Below, in pieces: positions 1 to 9,022 of a DNA stretch of 64,000 nt. Origin of the DNA: JAGVSR01 sp963825555. Its GTDB lineage: Bacteria; Pseudomonadota; Alphaproteobacteria; Rhizobiales; Hyphomicrobiaceae. The position numbers were made by a program, and so were the translations under genes. Position 1 is the stretch's first letter. Each line of letters begins with the position of its first letter. The stretch lies in the NCBI GenBank assembly GCA_963825555.1, contig CAWGTZ010000022.1:1-64000 (forward strand). The letters run 5' to 3'. Below the pieces are notes generated by a model. The model saw nothing but the letters and a program-made list of their open reading frames with translations. It was not told the origin of the DNA and ran no database searches.

Positions 1-489
1 CGCAAATCCGCGGGCACCTTGGCGTCTTGGACTCGAGCAGGACGACATCGCCGGGCACAAGATCGTCGGCAGGGATCATACGCGTCTCGCCGCCGCGCAT
101 GGTGCGCGCCTCCGCCGACAGCATGTTGCGGATGGAATTGAGCGCTTTCTCGGCACGGCCTTCCTGGATGAAGCCCAGCAATGTTCAGTAGCACCACGCC
201 AAAGATGATGCCCGGCGTCCAGCCAGAGGCCCAGCATCAGCTTCGTGAAGCCGGCGGCGAGCAGCACGTACACCAGGATGTTGTTGAGCTGCGTAAAGAA
301 GCGCGCGAACGAACCGCGCTTCTTCCCTTCAGGCAGGCGGTTCGGGCCGTACTTGGCGAGGCGGTTCGCCGCCTCGGCGGTGTTCAGTCCCTTGGCAGGA
401 TCAGTGTCGAGCTGCTTGGCGGTTTCCTGGATCGAGAGGGCATGCCAGGGCGTTTCCGTGCCGGACGGAACTTTCACCGATGCATTCAT
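1..489 (-). pseudogene. Cation-transporting P-type ATPase, N-terminal part, frameshifted and cut by the window edge
   Basis: The first ~90 residues match the cation-ATPase N-domain and first membrane segment of PMR1/MgtA-type P-type ATPases: PWHALSIQE, GLNTAEAANRLAKYGPNRLPE, then FFTQLNNILVYVLLAAG. After LWLDAG the frame changes; the expected continuation (FGVVLLN, GFIQEGRAEKAL, LVPGDVVLLES) is readable in another frame at about 30-200, and a second shift near base 25 is needed to reach VPADLR. The ATG at 489 is chosen over the upstream GTG because GGAGG lies 8 bases before it. The catalytic DKTGT region would lie outside the window. It is either a pseudogene or two consensus indels. Confidence 0.75.
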
Positions 490-643
490 GCGCCTCACCT
501 CCGTGCGAGGGCGCGATTACGCCCCTGAGAAATCCGGCCGCCGCGCGGGGCGGCCAGTCTAGAAGACCCGCGATGACCGATGACCTGGGCGCCCGCAAAG
601 ATGCCGCTGAAGAAGGGCACCAGCGATCAGCCTAGCTTGCACA
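490..643. other. Intergenic, nothing recognised
   Basis: This is the leader of the broken ATPase gene (ribosome-binding site at 494-502 on the minus strand) followed by sequence without a convincing gene or hairpin. Confidence 0.4.
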
Positions 644-958
644 ATGCCACGATCTCAACGAAAACCTGACTCGAAAAACAAAGGCGTGCAGCAGCACGAC
701 GCTCAATATACGTGGGCTGGAGCGCTTGGCTCGATCCGGAATTTGATAGGGGCTGGCGCAGTCAGCATCCGCTCGAAACTGGCCTGCCTCAGCGATTTCC
801 GCGCCTACTGCAAGTCCTACAAAGTGGGCAGCAACGAACAGAGACACTGCATGAATGCAAATGGGCCCAAGCTGTCCAAAAAATGTATCAATGCACTTGT
901 GGCCGATGGTGAGATTTCCGCAGCTGAAGTGGCCCGCCGGGCGGCGAGCTTGCCCTAA
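644..958 (+). CDS. Small Cys-containing repeat protein, possibly missing its signal peptide
   Basis: This is a 104-residue frame. Its C-terminal half (DFRAYCKSY...HCMNANGPKLSKKC..AL) resembles the short cysteine-rich repeats of exported alphaproteobacterial proteins, in which C-K, C-M and K-K-C cysteines alternate around a PKLS segment. The first ~45 residues look unlike a normal start: there is no signal peptide, and they are basic and polar. The true N-terminus may therefore be lost or lie in another frame. Only the segment from about base 780 onward is convincing. The function is unknown. Confidence 0.4.
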   Translation: MPRSQRKPDSKNKGVQQHDAQYTWAGALGSIRNLIGAGAVSIRSKLACLSDFRAYCKSYKVGSNEQRHCMNANGPKLSKKCINALVADGEISAAEVARRAASLP

Positions 959-1193
959 GTCTGACCCATTGGCTAAGGCCAACAACCAAGGATTTCCTCC
1001 GTCCGGTGGTTCGGCCTGACGAAGGCCAGCCCAGGCGCATTTGCCAAGAAGCGGCGGGCCCAGGATGACCCTGCTCATGCAGATTAACCATCCTCGGATT
1101 GAGTTGGATTCGCACTGTTTCAGGTGCACTCTAATTTCTTACCGGACCAGGCCATCTACTTAAGTTGGACGCCTACTGCGTGAGGACACCCCA

Positions 1194-1499
1194 ATGATGA
1201 AACGGACCAATTGGCACTTGAGCTTTGGAGCGGCGGTCGTCGCCGCCATACTTGCCACACCGGCTCGCGCCATCGACTGCGTTAGAGGACTTCAGCGGGT
1301 GAATGGCCAGCTTATCGCAACGCCCTATTGCCAAGACGCCTATTTGGCGGAGGTGGCACGCGGATATGGCCTGAAGGCATCAGCCGAAAAGATCCGCAAC
1401 AATCCGAACTTCAAAAAACAAATATGCCGCTCTGTTTTTACGGACATTCGTGTTCAGGCTACCTGCGAGCAGGCGGGCGTTCCAGAATATCGCAAGTAG
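1194..1499 (+). CDS. Small exported protein of unknown function
   Basis: The 101-residue protein has a clear signal peptide (MMKRTNW, hydrophobic core AAVVAAILA, cleavage after ARA). The mature part starts IDCVRGLQ and contains four cysteines (IDC, YCQD, QICR, TCEQ), suggesting two disulfides in the periplasm. The segment YCQDAYLAEVARGYG followed by IRNNPN has the feel of a conserved family of small secreted Hyphomicrobiales proteins, but I cannot name it. A second ATG (1197) follows the first directly. It is flanked by non-coding DNA and is probably a single-gene unit. Confidence 0.7.
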   Translation: MMKRTNWHLSFGAAVVAAILATPARAIDCVRGLQRVNGQLIATPYCQDAYLAEVARGYGLKASAEKIRNNPNFKKQICRSVFTDIRVQATCEQAGVPEYRK

Positions 1500-1670
1500 A
1501 ACCTAGGCAGGCATATCCGGATGCCGGCGCTTACGGTGTGTACGACTTGCCAATTCTCGAGAGATCATCGGCTACGTCGGCGATGAAGTACTAAAACTTC
1601 GGCTAGGGGTCAAAATCGACCGTCCGAACGACGTCCGCGTGAGGGCAGCCTTACCCCCAACAGCAGAAGT

Positions 1671-1743
1671 CACGCACCTGTTTGACAGCTAAACCCTCAC
1701 GAGCGGAAGCATCGACTGCGCGGCCAAACGACCGAGATGGGCC
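1671..1743 (+). repeat. Imperfect direct repeat, copy 1
   Basis: The copy shares the blocks GACAGC-A-ACCCTC-CGAGCGGA and AAACGACCGAGATGGGCC with 1805-1878, in the same order and spacing. The unit looks like an intergenic repeat rather than coding DNA. Confidence 0.6.
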
Positions 1744-1804
1744 TGAAAATTTGCCGTCTGAGCTACATCTGCGTGACGACAGCTCTACCTTTAACGGCGG
1801 AACT

Positions 1805-1878
1805 CGGGCGCCTGCTCGACAGCAAGACCCTCGCGAGCGGACGCGCACACCGCATAGCCAAAACGACCGAGATGGGCC
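1805..1878 (+). repeat. Imperfect direct repeat, copy 2
   Basis: This is the second copy of the unit at 1671-1743. The 3' block AAACGACCGAGATGGGCC is identical in both copies; the middle has diverged. Confidence 0.6.
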
Positions 1879-2084
1879 ATGAGCCTCCATCCCCCTCCCA
1901 CTCGACCAAATGCCGTTATCCGGAGCCGTTACTCGCCCATCGACTCAACAGGGTGCGAGGGGTCTTGCTCGGCCCGCGTGCTTGTGCGTCCGCCTTCGCA
2001 GTACTTGGATTGGACTCGTTCGAATGAAAAGCGGCCGCCACCACAGGTGACGACCGCTCAATTTCAACCGCTTCCGATCAAACG

Positions 2085-2174
2085 TTAGATAACGTCGATC
2101 TCAGCCGGCAGGTACGACGTGACTTCGAGGCCGACTTCCTGCTCGCGTACGGCGGGCTTTGTCCAGGTCTTCAT
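2085..2174 (-). CDS. pqqA: PqqA, peptide precursor of pyrroloquinoline quinone
   Basis: The minus strand encodes a 29-residue peptide starting MKTWTKPAVREQEVG and ending SYLPAEIDVI. This is the PqqA signature. The conserved Glu17 and Tyr21 (E-V-T-S-Y, spacing E-x3-Y) are the residues that PqqE cross-links to build the PQQ cofactor of periplasmic quinoprotein dehydrogenases such as methanol dehydrogenase. GAGGAG lies six bases before the ATG. The gene stands alone: no pqqB, C, D or E is found within the window on either side. Several methylotrophs carry extra or detached pqqA copies, so the biosynthetic operon is probably elsewhere. Confidence 0.93.
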   Translation of the reverse strand: MKTWTKPAVREQEVGLEVTSYLPAEIDVI

Positions 2175-3157
2175 GATGATCTCCTCAGTGTTAAAACCGT
2201 TTCGCAGCTCAATACATGATCAACTGCTCATGAGGAGACAGTATCGATGTCGGGTGATAACTACAAATCGCAATGGCGTGATGTCATAATCAGATTTGCT
2301 GATCCAGACTTGCTGCTGACCTTATCGCCCTGCCGGGACGGCAAATTGGTTCCGGCGCGTGCGCGTGTCGAAAGAACTGAAGGCGAAGCTCGAGGCGATC
2401 CAAGACGAAAGCGTTGACAGCCAGCCAGATCGGCGAACGGCATGTTAAGGGAAACGCAATTGACCGACCCATCATCAAGGCTTGGTATTCAAGCCTTCGT
2501 TGGCGTTCACGCCTTCCCTATCAACATTCGCATCTTCCGGCAGGTCTGCGGACCACCATTCTGGGGAGACGATAGGACAAACCAGTCCATAGGTGCAGTC
2601 GATCATCGGACGGTACGATGAAGGTGGTTCTGTGGTTGGGCCAGTCGGCAACCGGCCCTGTTGTTTCGGCACTCGGCAAGGTCCTGCGATACCGCCGGCC
2701 CTGAAGTCGTCACGACCATCAAGAGCAAGACGAAAGTACGCATATGCCGATCACCTTTCGGTTGACGGGCGAGGCTGATCTTTGCGGGAGGCCTTCACGC
2801 CGCTGGTCCAAAAGGGGTTAAATCACTCTTTGGATTCCAGCTCGAATTGATGAAGTAATCCCTAATGTCCGATACGGCAGTCTCGCGCGGTACAAGTGTG
2901 AACGTGACGACAAGGGACAGAACCATTGCGGGGCCCTTGTAGTCCGTGTCTATAAAGCCAACTTGTGCGAGCGGGCCAATCGCGGCCAGTTACCTTATGG
3001 AAATCCTTCGGCGGCAAGGTAATACGCTGCGCCTTGTCTTACCCAACCGGGCTAAGACGGGCGCAGTCCGGCCGCGTAACGCTGTTCCAGCCCATAGCCG
3101 TGATGAAGGAGGTGCTTGGGCGGATGTTCAAGCATCCGTGTACGAGACGTCGCGCCG
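2175..3157. other. Degenerate region without a convincing intact gene
   Basis: The pqqA leader occupies the left edge. A plus-strand frame opens at the ATG 2250 (MSGDNYKSQWRDVI) but loses the sense frame near 2360. There a neighbouring frame reads VSKELKAKLEAIQDESVDS, suggesting a short frameshifted gene of unknown family. The frames between 2590 and 3150 show no recognisable motif. I regard this as decayed DNA. Confidence 0.4.
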
Positions 3158-5257
3158 ATGTCAGCCGGCACTCAAGATAACAAGTATGATGCTCTTTTCC
3201 CCGAGCGCGTTAAGGCAGGCCTGGTCACCCTTGGCAGGCGCTTGTCCGGCGCGCTGCTGATCGCATTTACGGCACTTCTCTGGGTGAGCCTGTTGACCTG
3301 GTCGGTGAATGACCCGAGCCTTACCCATCAAACGGGCAACAGCCCGGGCAACGCGGCCGGACCGCTCGGGGCCATCTTATCGGATCTGCTTCTGCAGACG
3401 CTTCGGTCTCGGCGCCGTGGGGTGCCTGCTCGCCCCGTTGATATGGGGGCTCGAACTCATCTACAGCCACAGGGTCATCGCCTTTCGCACCAAGGCCCTC
3501 TTCTATCCGGCCTCGATCTTGCTTCTCTCCGGTGCGCTCTCGACCTTGCCAGTCGTCCCTGCCTGGCCTCTGCCTCACGCCATGGGCGGGATGCTTGGCG
3601 ATCTCGTCGGTGAGTTCGCGCCCCGTCCGGCCAAGTTTCTGGTGGGCATTGCGCTGTTTGCCGGTGGCTTCGCTACATTGGCGTCCAGCATCGGCGTTGA
3701 TCTCAGGGGCATTTTGAAGGCTGCCTGGGTCCGTCTACGCCGCGGCACGGTTGCCGACTCGCGAGCGGTCAGCCCGCATAGCATGGCGCGCGAGTGCCAT
3801 GAGCCGTTTTCGCCCGCACAGCGGCACCGGAACAACGAGGAGAGCGAGGACAAGGACGAACCGGTTGCCGGCCAGGAGCCTGCGGACTTTCCTTCCAGCC
3901 GTTCGATCGCAGAGCGTTTCGCGCCCTACGCGGATCGCTCTCCGGGACCTCCCGATATGGAAGCACCGTTGCCCCGGACGAAAGCGCGCCATGTTGAGAT
4001 CTGCGCCAGGGGCAACGATCGATGCGCTCGCCGACTACGGTGTGAAAGGCGAGATGCGGGACGTGAAGCCCGGACCCGTTGTCACGCTTTGCGAGTTCGA
4101 GCCGGTGCGCGGCACGAGTCGGCGCGCGTGATTGCACTGGCCGACGACATCGCCCGCTCCATGAGCGTGATGAGCGTGCGCGTGGCCGTGGTTCCGGGCC
4201 GGAATGTCATCGGCCTGGAGCTGCCAAACGCCAAGCGTGAACCGGTGCTGTTGCGCGATATGCTGGAGTTCCGGAGACCTTCCGCTCGTCCAAAGCCATT
4301 CTTCCACTTGCGCTGGGCAAGTCGATCGGCGGCGAGGCTATCATTGCCGATCTCGCGCGCATGCCGCATCTCCTGGTTGCCGGCACGACAGGGTCGGGCA
4401 AATCGGTCGGCGTCAATGCGATGATCCTGTCGCTACTCTACCGGCACACGCCAGACGAGTGCCGCTTTATCATGATCGATCCGAAGATGCTCGAGTTGTC
4501 GGTCTACAACGGCATTCCGCATCTCCTGACGCCGGTCGTCACCGATCCGCATAAAGCCGTCGCGGCACTGGGCTGGGCGGTGACCGAGATGGAAGAGCGC
4601 TATAAGCGCATGGCTGCGCTTTCCGTGCGCAACATCGAGGCCTTCAATCAGCGGGTCAAGGCGTCGGCCGAGCGCGGCGAGACGCTGACGCGGACCGTCC
4701 AGACAGGTTTCGACCGCGCAACCGGACAGCCGCGCTTTGAAACCCAGGAGATCGACGGGCGGCCGATGCCCTATATCGTCGTGGTTGTCGACGAGTTCGC
4801 CGATCTCATGATCGTGGCAGGCAAGGAGATCGAGCAGGCTGTTCAGCGCCTGGCGCAGATGGCGCGCGCGGCCGGCATCCATCTCATCATGGCCACGCAA
4901 CGCCCGTCCGTCGATATCATCACAGGTACGATCAAGGCGAACTTCCCCACCCGGATTAGCTTCAAGGTCACCTCGAAGATCGACAGCCGCACCATTCTCA
5001 ATGAGCAGGGCGCGGAGCAGCTTCTCGGCCAGGGCGACATGCTTTTCTCGAGCGGGGCCGGGCTCATTACGCGCGTGCATGGCCCCTTCGTGTCGGACGA
5101 GGAAGTGGAGGCCGTGTGTTCAGCTCGAAGCCCACTGACGAGCCTATGTCTCGGCCTGTCCAAGACTAACCTACGCCTCGCGCGAAGCCCGGTAATCTCT
5201 TGGGTCGACTTGCTTTCGGTGCCATGTCCTTGTCGCCGTACGAGAACTTGGAACTAA
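3158..5257 (+). pseudogene. ftsK: FtsK/SpoIIIE-type DNA translocase, frameshifted and truncated
   Basis: The reading starts MSAGTQDNKYDALFPERV and runs through the N-terminal membrane segments (ALLIAFTALLWVSLL; LGAVGCLLAPLIWG; ILLLSGALSTLP). It then passes a charged linker to the motor: Walker A GTTGSGKS at about 4384-4407, MIDPKMLELS, Walker B YIVVVVDEFADLM and ATQRPSVDIITG. At least four frame changes are needed (near 3390, 4010, 4270 and 5115). The protein ends soon after VSDEEVEAV, so the C-terminal winged-helix gamma domain that reads KOPS sites is missing. It cannot make a normal FtsK; an intact copy must exist elsewhere in a living cell. Confidence 0.85.
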
Positions 5258-5269
5258 CCGGATTCGCTC

Positions 5270-5488
5270 TCAAGGTCGGGTAGCGGATCGGGGGAGCAGG
5301 CCAATTTTGAGCGGCGGCGCTTCTGCAACCGGCGACTTCAGTTCCTGCAGCCGGACCGAGTGACAGCTGGCGCACACTTGCTGAGCATACTCCAGGCCAC
5401 GCTGCGCATTGCCGGGTTCGTCCGACGCAGCAGGGCCTGCGGATAGAACACCAGCCAGAAGAGCGACAATGGTGGGGCTCAGTCGCAT
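5270..5488 (-). pseudogene. Class I cytochrome c, truncated
   Basis: The 72-residue frame has a signal peptide (MRLSPTIVALLAGVLSAGPAAS) and a haem attachment site CASCH preceded by AQRGLEYAQQV, typical of small periplasmic c-type cytochromes. The frame then runs out about 25 residues after the motif. The usual C-terminal half with the axial methionine and the final helix is absent in all frames nearby. It is probably a remnant. It sits beside the ftsK remnant, on the opposite strand. Confidence 0.6.
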
Positions 5489-5552
5489 GATCTATCTCCG
5501 GCTTTGGGTTCAACGTGACCCCCCCACCCTTGCACGGGCCAACCCTGCCCGA

Positions 5553-5579
5553 GGCACCGTGAAGGATGCCCGCACCGCT
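5553..5579 (+). repeat. 27-bp direct repeat, copy 1
   Basis: GGCACC, five variable bases, then GGATGCCCGCACCGCT. The same arrangement recurs at 5814-5840. Confidence 0.65.
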
Positions 5580-5850
5580 ACTCAGTCTGGGCCTGCTCAA
5601 GCGCACACATCACTTCGATATGGCGTCTGGCCTCATCCATGCTGTCACATGCGATGTCGTCCACGACCACCCGATCCTTATTGGCGAGGTTCACGCGGAA
5701 CTCAGCCCCGTAGGCCTTAGCATCGGCTGGGGTTAGCCGCTCGATCCAGAAGCCACGCAGCAAACGTCTTCCATGCTTTTCTCCTTTGATGTCCTGCACT
5801 GCGCAGGGGATTGGGCACCCGGGTGGATGCCCGCACCGCTGATCAGTCAA
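5578..5850 (-). CDS. Hypothetical protein, uncertain start
   Basis: The frame is open for 90 codons from a TTG. The part from about residue 25 (RRLLRGFWIERLTPADAKAYG, then VNLANKDRVVVDDIACDSMDEARRHIEVMCALEQAQTE) reads like a real small soluble protein with a mixed alpha/beta pattern. The first 25 residues do not, and the true start may lie near 5780. The gene is bounded by two copies of a 27-bp direct repeat, one at its stop codon and one near its upstream end, so it may have moved or been duplicated with them. No family is recognised. Confidence 0.4.
   Translation of the reverse strand: MTDQRCGHPPGCPIPCAVQDIKGEKHGRRLLRGFWIERLTPADAKAYGAEFRVNLANKDRVVVDDIACDSMDEARRHIEVMCALEQAQTE
5814..5840 (+). 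repeat. 27-bp direct repeat, copy 2
   Basis: This is identical to 5553-5579 except for the five central bases. Confidence 0.65.
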
Positions 5851-6265
5851 GGACCTTCTTCAAGGTTCCCCACCACGTCTTCTCCTCCTCCTTTTTCTTC
5901 TGTTCAGGTCTGCTCACACCCCAATGGCGCATCGCGTTGCGCGTGAATGCTCCCCCGCCGGCGTCCGCTCGATCTCATAAGTCTTGGCTCGATCCGCTCC
6001 TAATGCTCGTTTTTTAGGGCAAGAATACTTGACCTGCTGCAGCTTCCAACCTATTGAAATATTGTGGAATTATTCAGACTTTCATAATGGATGGATGGCC
6101 TGTTTGCGTCGGGCAGTCACGCTGGCTCCGCGGTTAAGCAGCCGCCCTATTTCAAGGTCGGTTCGTGGGTCCGCACTTACCCCGCTTCCAACAATTGTGT
6201 GGCTGCACGTCGCTAGAAATCCCATCGCAGGTCCAGGTCCAAGGCAGGCCGCCCCTATAGGGGGC
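5851..6265. other. Non-coding stretch at the left part of the presumed mobile element
   Basis: No gene is supported. A near-perfect palindrome (CCGCCCC, TATAG, GGGGCGG) lies at 6249-6267, immediately before the 33-bp-spaced repeats. Confidence 0.4.
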
Positions 6266-6413
6266 GGACCTCATGGCCCCACGGATGTTTCCCTAATTGA
6301 ACCCTATTGGACCCCCCTAGCACCACTTTGCTTTTTCAGGCATTTCTTGTTTGAACCCTTCGTGAACCTCATGGACCCAGCGCCGCCTCGTCCTTTTGAC
6401 CCCACTCGGCCCC
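6266..6413. repeat. Four degenerate 15-16-bp repeats spaced at ~33 bp or multiples
   Basis: The plus-strand copies are GGACCTCATGGCCCC (6266), GAACCCTATTGGACCC (6299), GAACCTCATGGACCC (6364) and GACCCCACTCGGCCCC (6398). Start-to-start distances are 33, 65 and 34 bases, which fits one ~33-bp period with one site missing. They lie directly downstream of the primase-helicase gene, where satellite and plasmid origins often carry iterons. An origin role is inference. Confidence 0.5.
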
Positions 6414-6419
6414 AACCCT

Positions 6420-8637
6420 TCAGCGAACCTTGTCTGGGCGCCAGTAGACGAGTTCGTCTCCATGCACGTAATGAGCTAGCGCACCCGCCTTTAGGCACCC
6501 GTCGATGCCGCGCTTGATGGCCTTGCGTTGAACCTTCTCGCGCTCCTTCCGGTCCTTCTGTTCGCTATGCCCGATGCCCTTTTTTTGGCAGGCGGCCCAA
6601 AGGTCACGTGAGCGGACGAGCCAAGCACCTTCGGGGATGCGCTCATGAGCCGGCGGCGAGCGATATCCCTCGCAATGATCGAACTCGTTGAGCACAGCGG
6701 CGGCATGGCCCGTCACCTTCACTCGGGCGGCCCTGCAAACGGCGCTGTCCGTTTCCACCACGCACGACGTGATAGCATCGCCATCCTTGTCCCTGCCGAG
6801 ATCCACTTGCCGGAGCCGATAGGCGAACAGCGGGCCATCCGTCCTGCCCCTCGGCTCCTCCCGATCAGTGCTTCACCGCCGCCGCCGTCGCGCTTCGAAA
6901 TCTTGATCACGCAATCGCACGCTGCGAAGAGCGCCGTGCTGCCGCGCATCCCCTTAGTGTTGTCTTTGCCGGGATGATGAACCACGAGAACTGCGGCCCC
7001 TGTTGCGCCAGCGATCGCGCTGGCACGCTGCTCGATAAACGCAGCCATATCCGAGGCGGCGTTCTCGTCATCGCCTGCCATCGCACGAGCAAGCGTGTCG
7101 ATGATGATGAGTACAACATCGCTGCCGCTCGCGGCCCTAAGACGTTCTGCGGCCTTGATGATATTCTTGACACCTTCTTCGCCGGCTCTTCCTTTGTCGA
7201 GCGGAGTGTAAATCGTAAGTCGAGCGAGCATGTCTTCGGCAGATCCGAACTCGCCTGCATAGGCCAGCATCCGGAGCTTCATGCCACGCTGCCCCTCCAG
7301 TGCCACATAGAGCACCGCACCACGTTGGGTTTTGCGTCCATGCAATCGGCGCCCTTGCGCGATAGCGTAGGACAGATCGAGAGCGATGCACGTCTTCCCA
7401 ACGCCGGACGGACCATAGAGCGCGGCCAAGTGACGTCGATGCAGAACACCCTTGACGATGTAATCCAACTCCGTCTGAAGTTCGACCTGATGATCGAACT
7501 CCAAACCGGTGGTATCAGGTCGCAAGACCTCAGCCTCGGCCAAAGCCTTCGCCACCGCCTCCGGCCCATTCTCGCGCAAGAGATCATTGAAATCGGCCGC
7601 TGGATCGGGCCACGCGAGACGTGTGTCGCACCCGGCGTCAACCCACGTTTGCCCGACCTTCCGCCAGGCTTTACGATCACTGCTGTTCTTCGCTTGGCCC
7701 ACCATGACGCGCCGCGCGTCTGCGTGAAGCTGGACCTTGGACAATCGGCCCGACGTCAGCACCGCCACCGCCGAGTGCCCCGACACGCTCGCGGCGGTGA
7801 GGGCGTCTTCGAGACCTTCCGCAATGAAGACTTGGCCCTCAGGTTTGCCGATCAGGACGGCCCCATTGGTACCGCGGAATTGGCCTAAGCTCTTTTTCTG
7901 TTCGTGCTTCTCGAGGCCACGTCCGTTCAACTCGGTCGCCTTGGCAAGCCCGTCAGGCGTCAAGAAAATACGATGAATCACGCCATCGATGCGCTCTCCG
8001 GTCAGGGGATCGCGTAGAGCGATGATGATCGCAGGAAGAACTTCGTCGCCAGGGTCCCCATCATAGAATGGACACTCGGCGTGATAGCGGATATCTCGGT
8101 TCCACCCGGCCGCCATTGAATTAAGGTCGATGCCGCGAGCCTTGCGCAGGTAAATCTCTCCGGGGGTCCCCGTTATTGGTGTGCTCTCCTCCCAGATGCG
8201 GGCCGCATTCTCGCGCTTCCGGATAGTCTTCGGATCGTCTTCACTCGTCTGGGCCACGATGATGTGTCCGTTGACGGTGGGCTGTATCGTTGACGAAGCC
8301 CCGTTGCCTCGCCCTAAATTCGCCAGGTCGCGAGATTGCTTCCAACCCGCACTGAGGCCCGACTTAATCGTGGCGAGCGCGGAGTTTTCGCCGTCGGTGT
8401 CCACATACCCATTGGCCCTTGCCGCATCGAGCAGGTCTGCAACGGCAGAGGATCGCTCCCGCACCGCGACGCCTTGTCGCTCCGCCCCACTGAGGAGCTG
8501 GCCCACTGCGAACGCAGCTTTGTTCAACGCATCGTTGCGATGGCCTTTAGCCGCTCGCAGCCCTTCGAGTTCCGCTTCAATGCCTCTTTCGACATACCGG
8601 ACGACGGCGTCAAATCGAACGGTGGGGGAGTGTTCAT
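6420..8637 (-). pseudogene. Toprim/RepA-type primase-helicase of a mobile element, frameshifted near both ends
   Basis: The long central frame shows a zinc-poor N-terminal part and a Toprim-like domain at about 270-355 (VFIAEGLEDALTAASVSG, then AWPDPAADFNDLL). A RecA-fold ATPase follows, with Walker A GPSGVGKT at 411-418, Walker B VVLIIIDT and VLVVHHPGKDNTKGMRGSTA. This is the RepA/AAA_25 replication helicase found in phages, satellites and plasmids. Near 6860 the frame changes, and the family C-terminus (PLFAYRLRQVDLG, DGDAITSCVVE) continues to 6420. At the 5' end an ATG at 8637 overlaps the stop of a small upstream frame, but must shift at a CCCCC run to enter the main frame; otherwise a TTG at 8644 starts it in frame. 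Confidence 0.8.
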
Positions 8638-8759
8638 GTCTCAACCCTCTGGAGGGGCTGCATCGCCGTGCGGGGTGACTTTACGTTCACCGCTGACTCC
8701 GCATTCCGCCGACCGGGGCCCCCGTGGTTAGTCCGCCGCTGAAGACCGCTTGCCTGCAT
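8634..8759 (-). CDS. Small basic protein translationally coupled to the primase-helicase
   Basis: A 41-residue frame starts MQASGLQRRTNHGGPGRR, with GGAG seven bases before its ATG. Its TGA overlaps the ATG of the primase-helicase at 8637 (ATGA arrangement), a layout typical of coupled genes. The peptide is arginine-rich with no recognised domain. It may be a short leader whose purpose is coupling. Support is positional only. Confidence 0.35.
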   Translation of the reverse strand: MQASGLQRRTNHGGPGRRNAESAVNVKSPRTAMQPLQRVET

Positions 8760-9022
8760 GAAAATTCTCCAAGCGAAGGCCGCACTTCTCCATCGCCTGC
8801 TGAAAGCAGGACGCTCATCGTTCGGTGGAATTGACGGATGGAATTAGCTGAGCGGCTTATCGGACTGCAAAGCGCGGCCGTAGTGGGCCGGGCGTTTTGT
8901 TTTTTGCGGATCGCCGAGTACTTCGCGACCTGCCGGCTAGATCATTTTGCGACTTAACTGGACCGATCCAACATTCTACTGCGCGCCGGAAACCGACGGC
9001 GAGCCGCCGGCCGCGCGAGGAC

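Larger units (their letters stand above)
1500..2084. other. Non-coding stretch carrying an imperfect direct repeat
   Basis: There is no convincing gene in these 585 bases. They carry two copies of a ~73-bp element (1671-1743 and 1805-1878), described separately. Confidence 0.5.

Noticed and set aside
2946..3260. 104-codon frame before ftsK as a possible gene
   Set aside because: It overlaps the ftsK start in another frame and shows no motif; the composition changes halfway.
6974..7888. 304-codon plus-strand frame inside the primase-helicase
   Set aside because: It is opposite to conserved Toprim and Walker motifs; no domain of its own.
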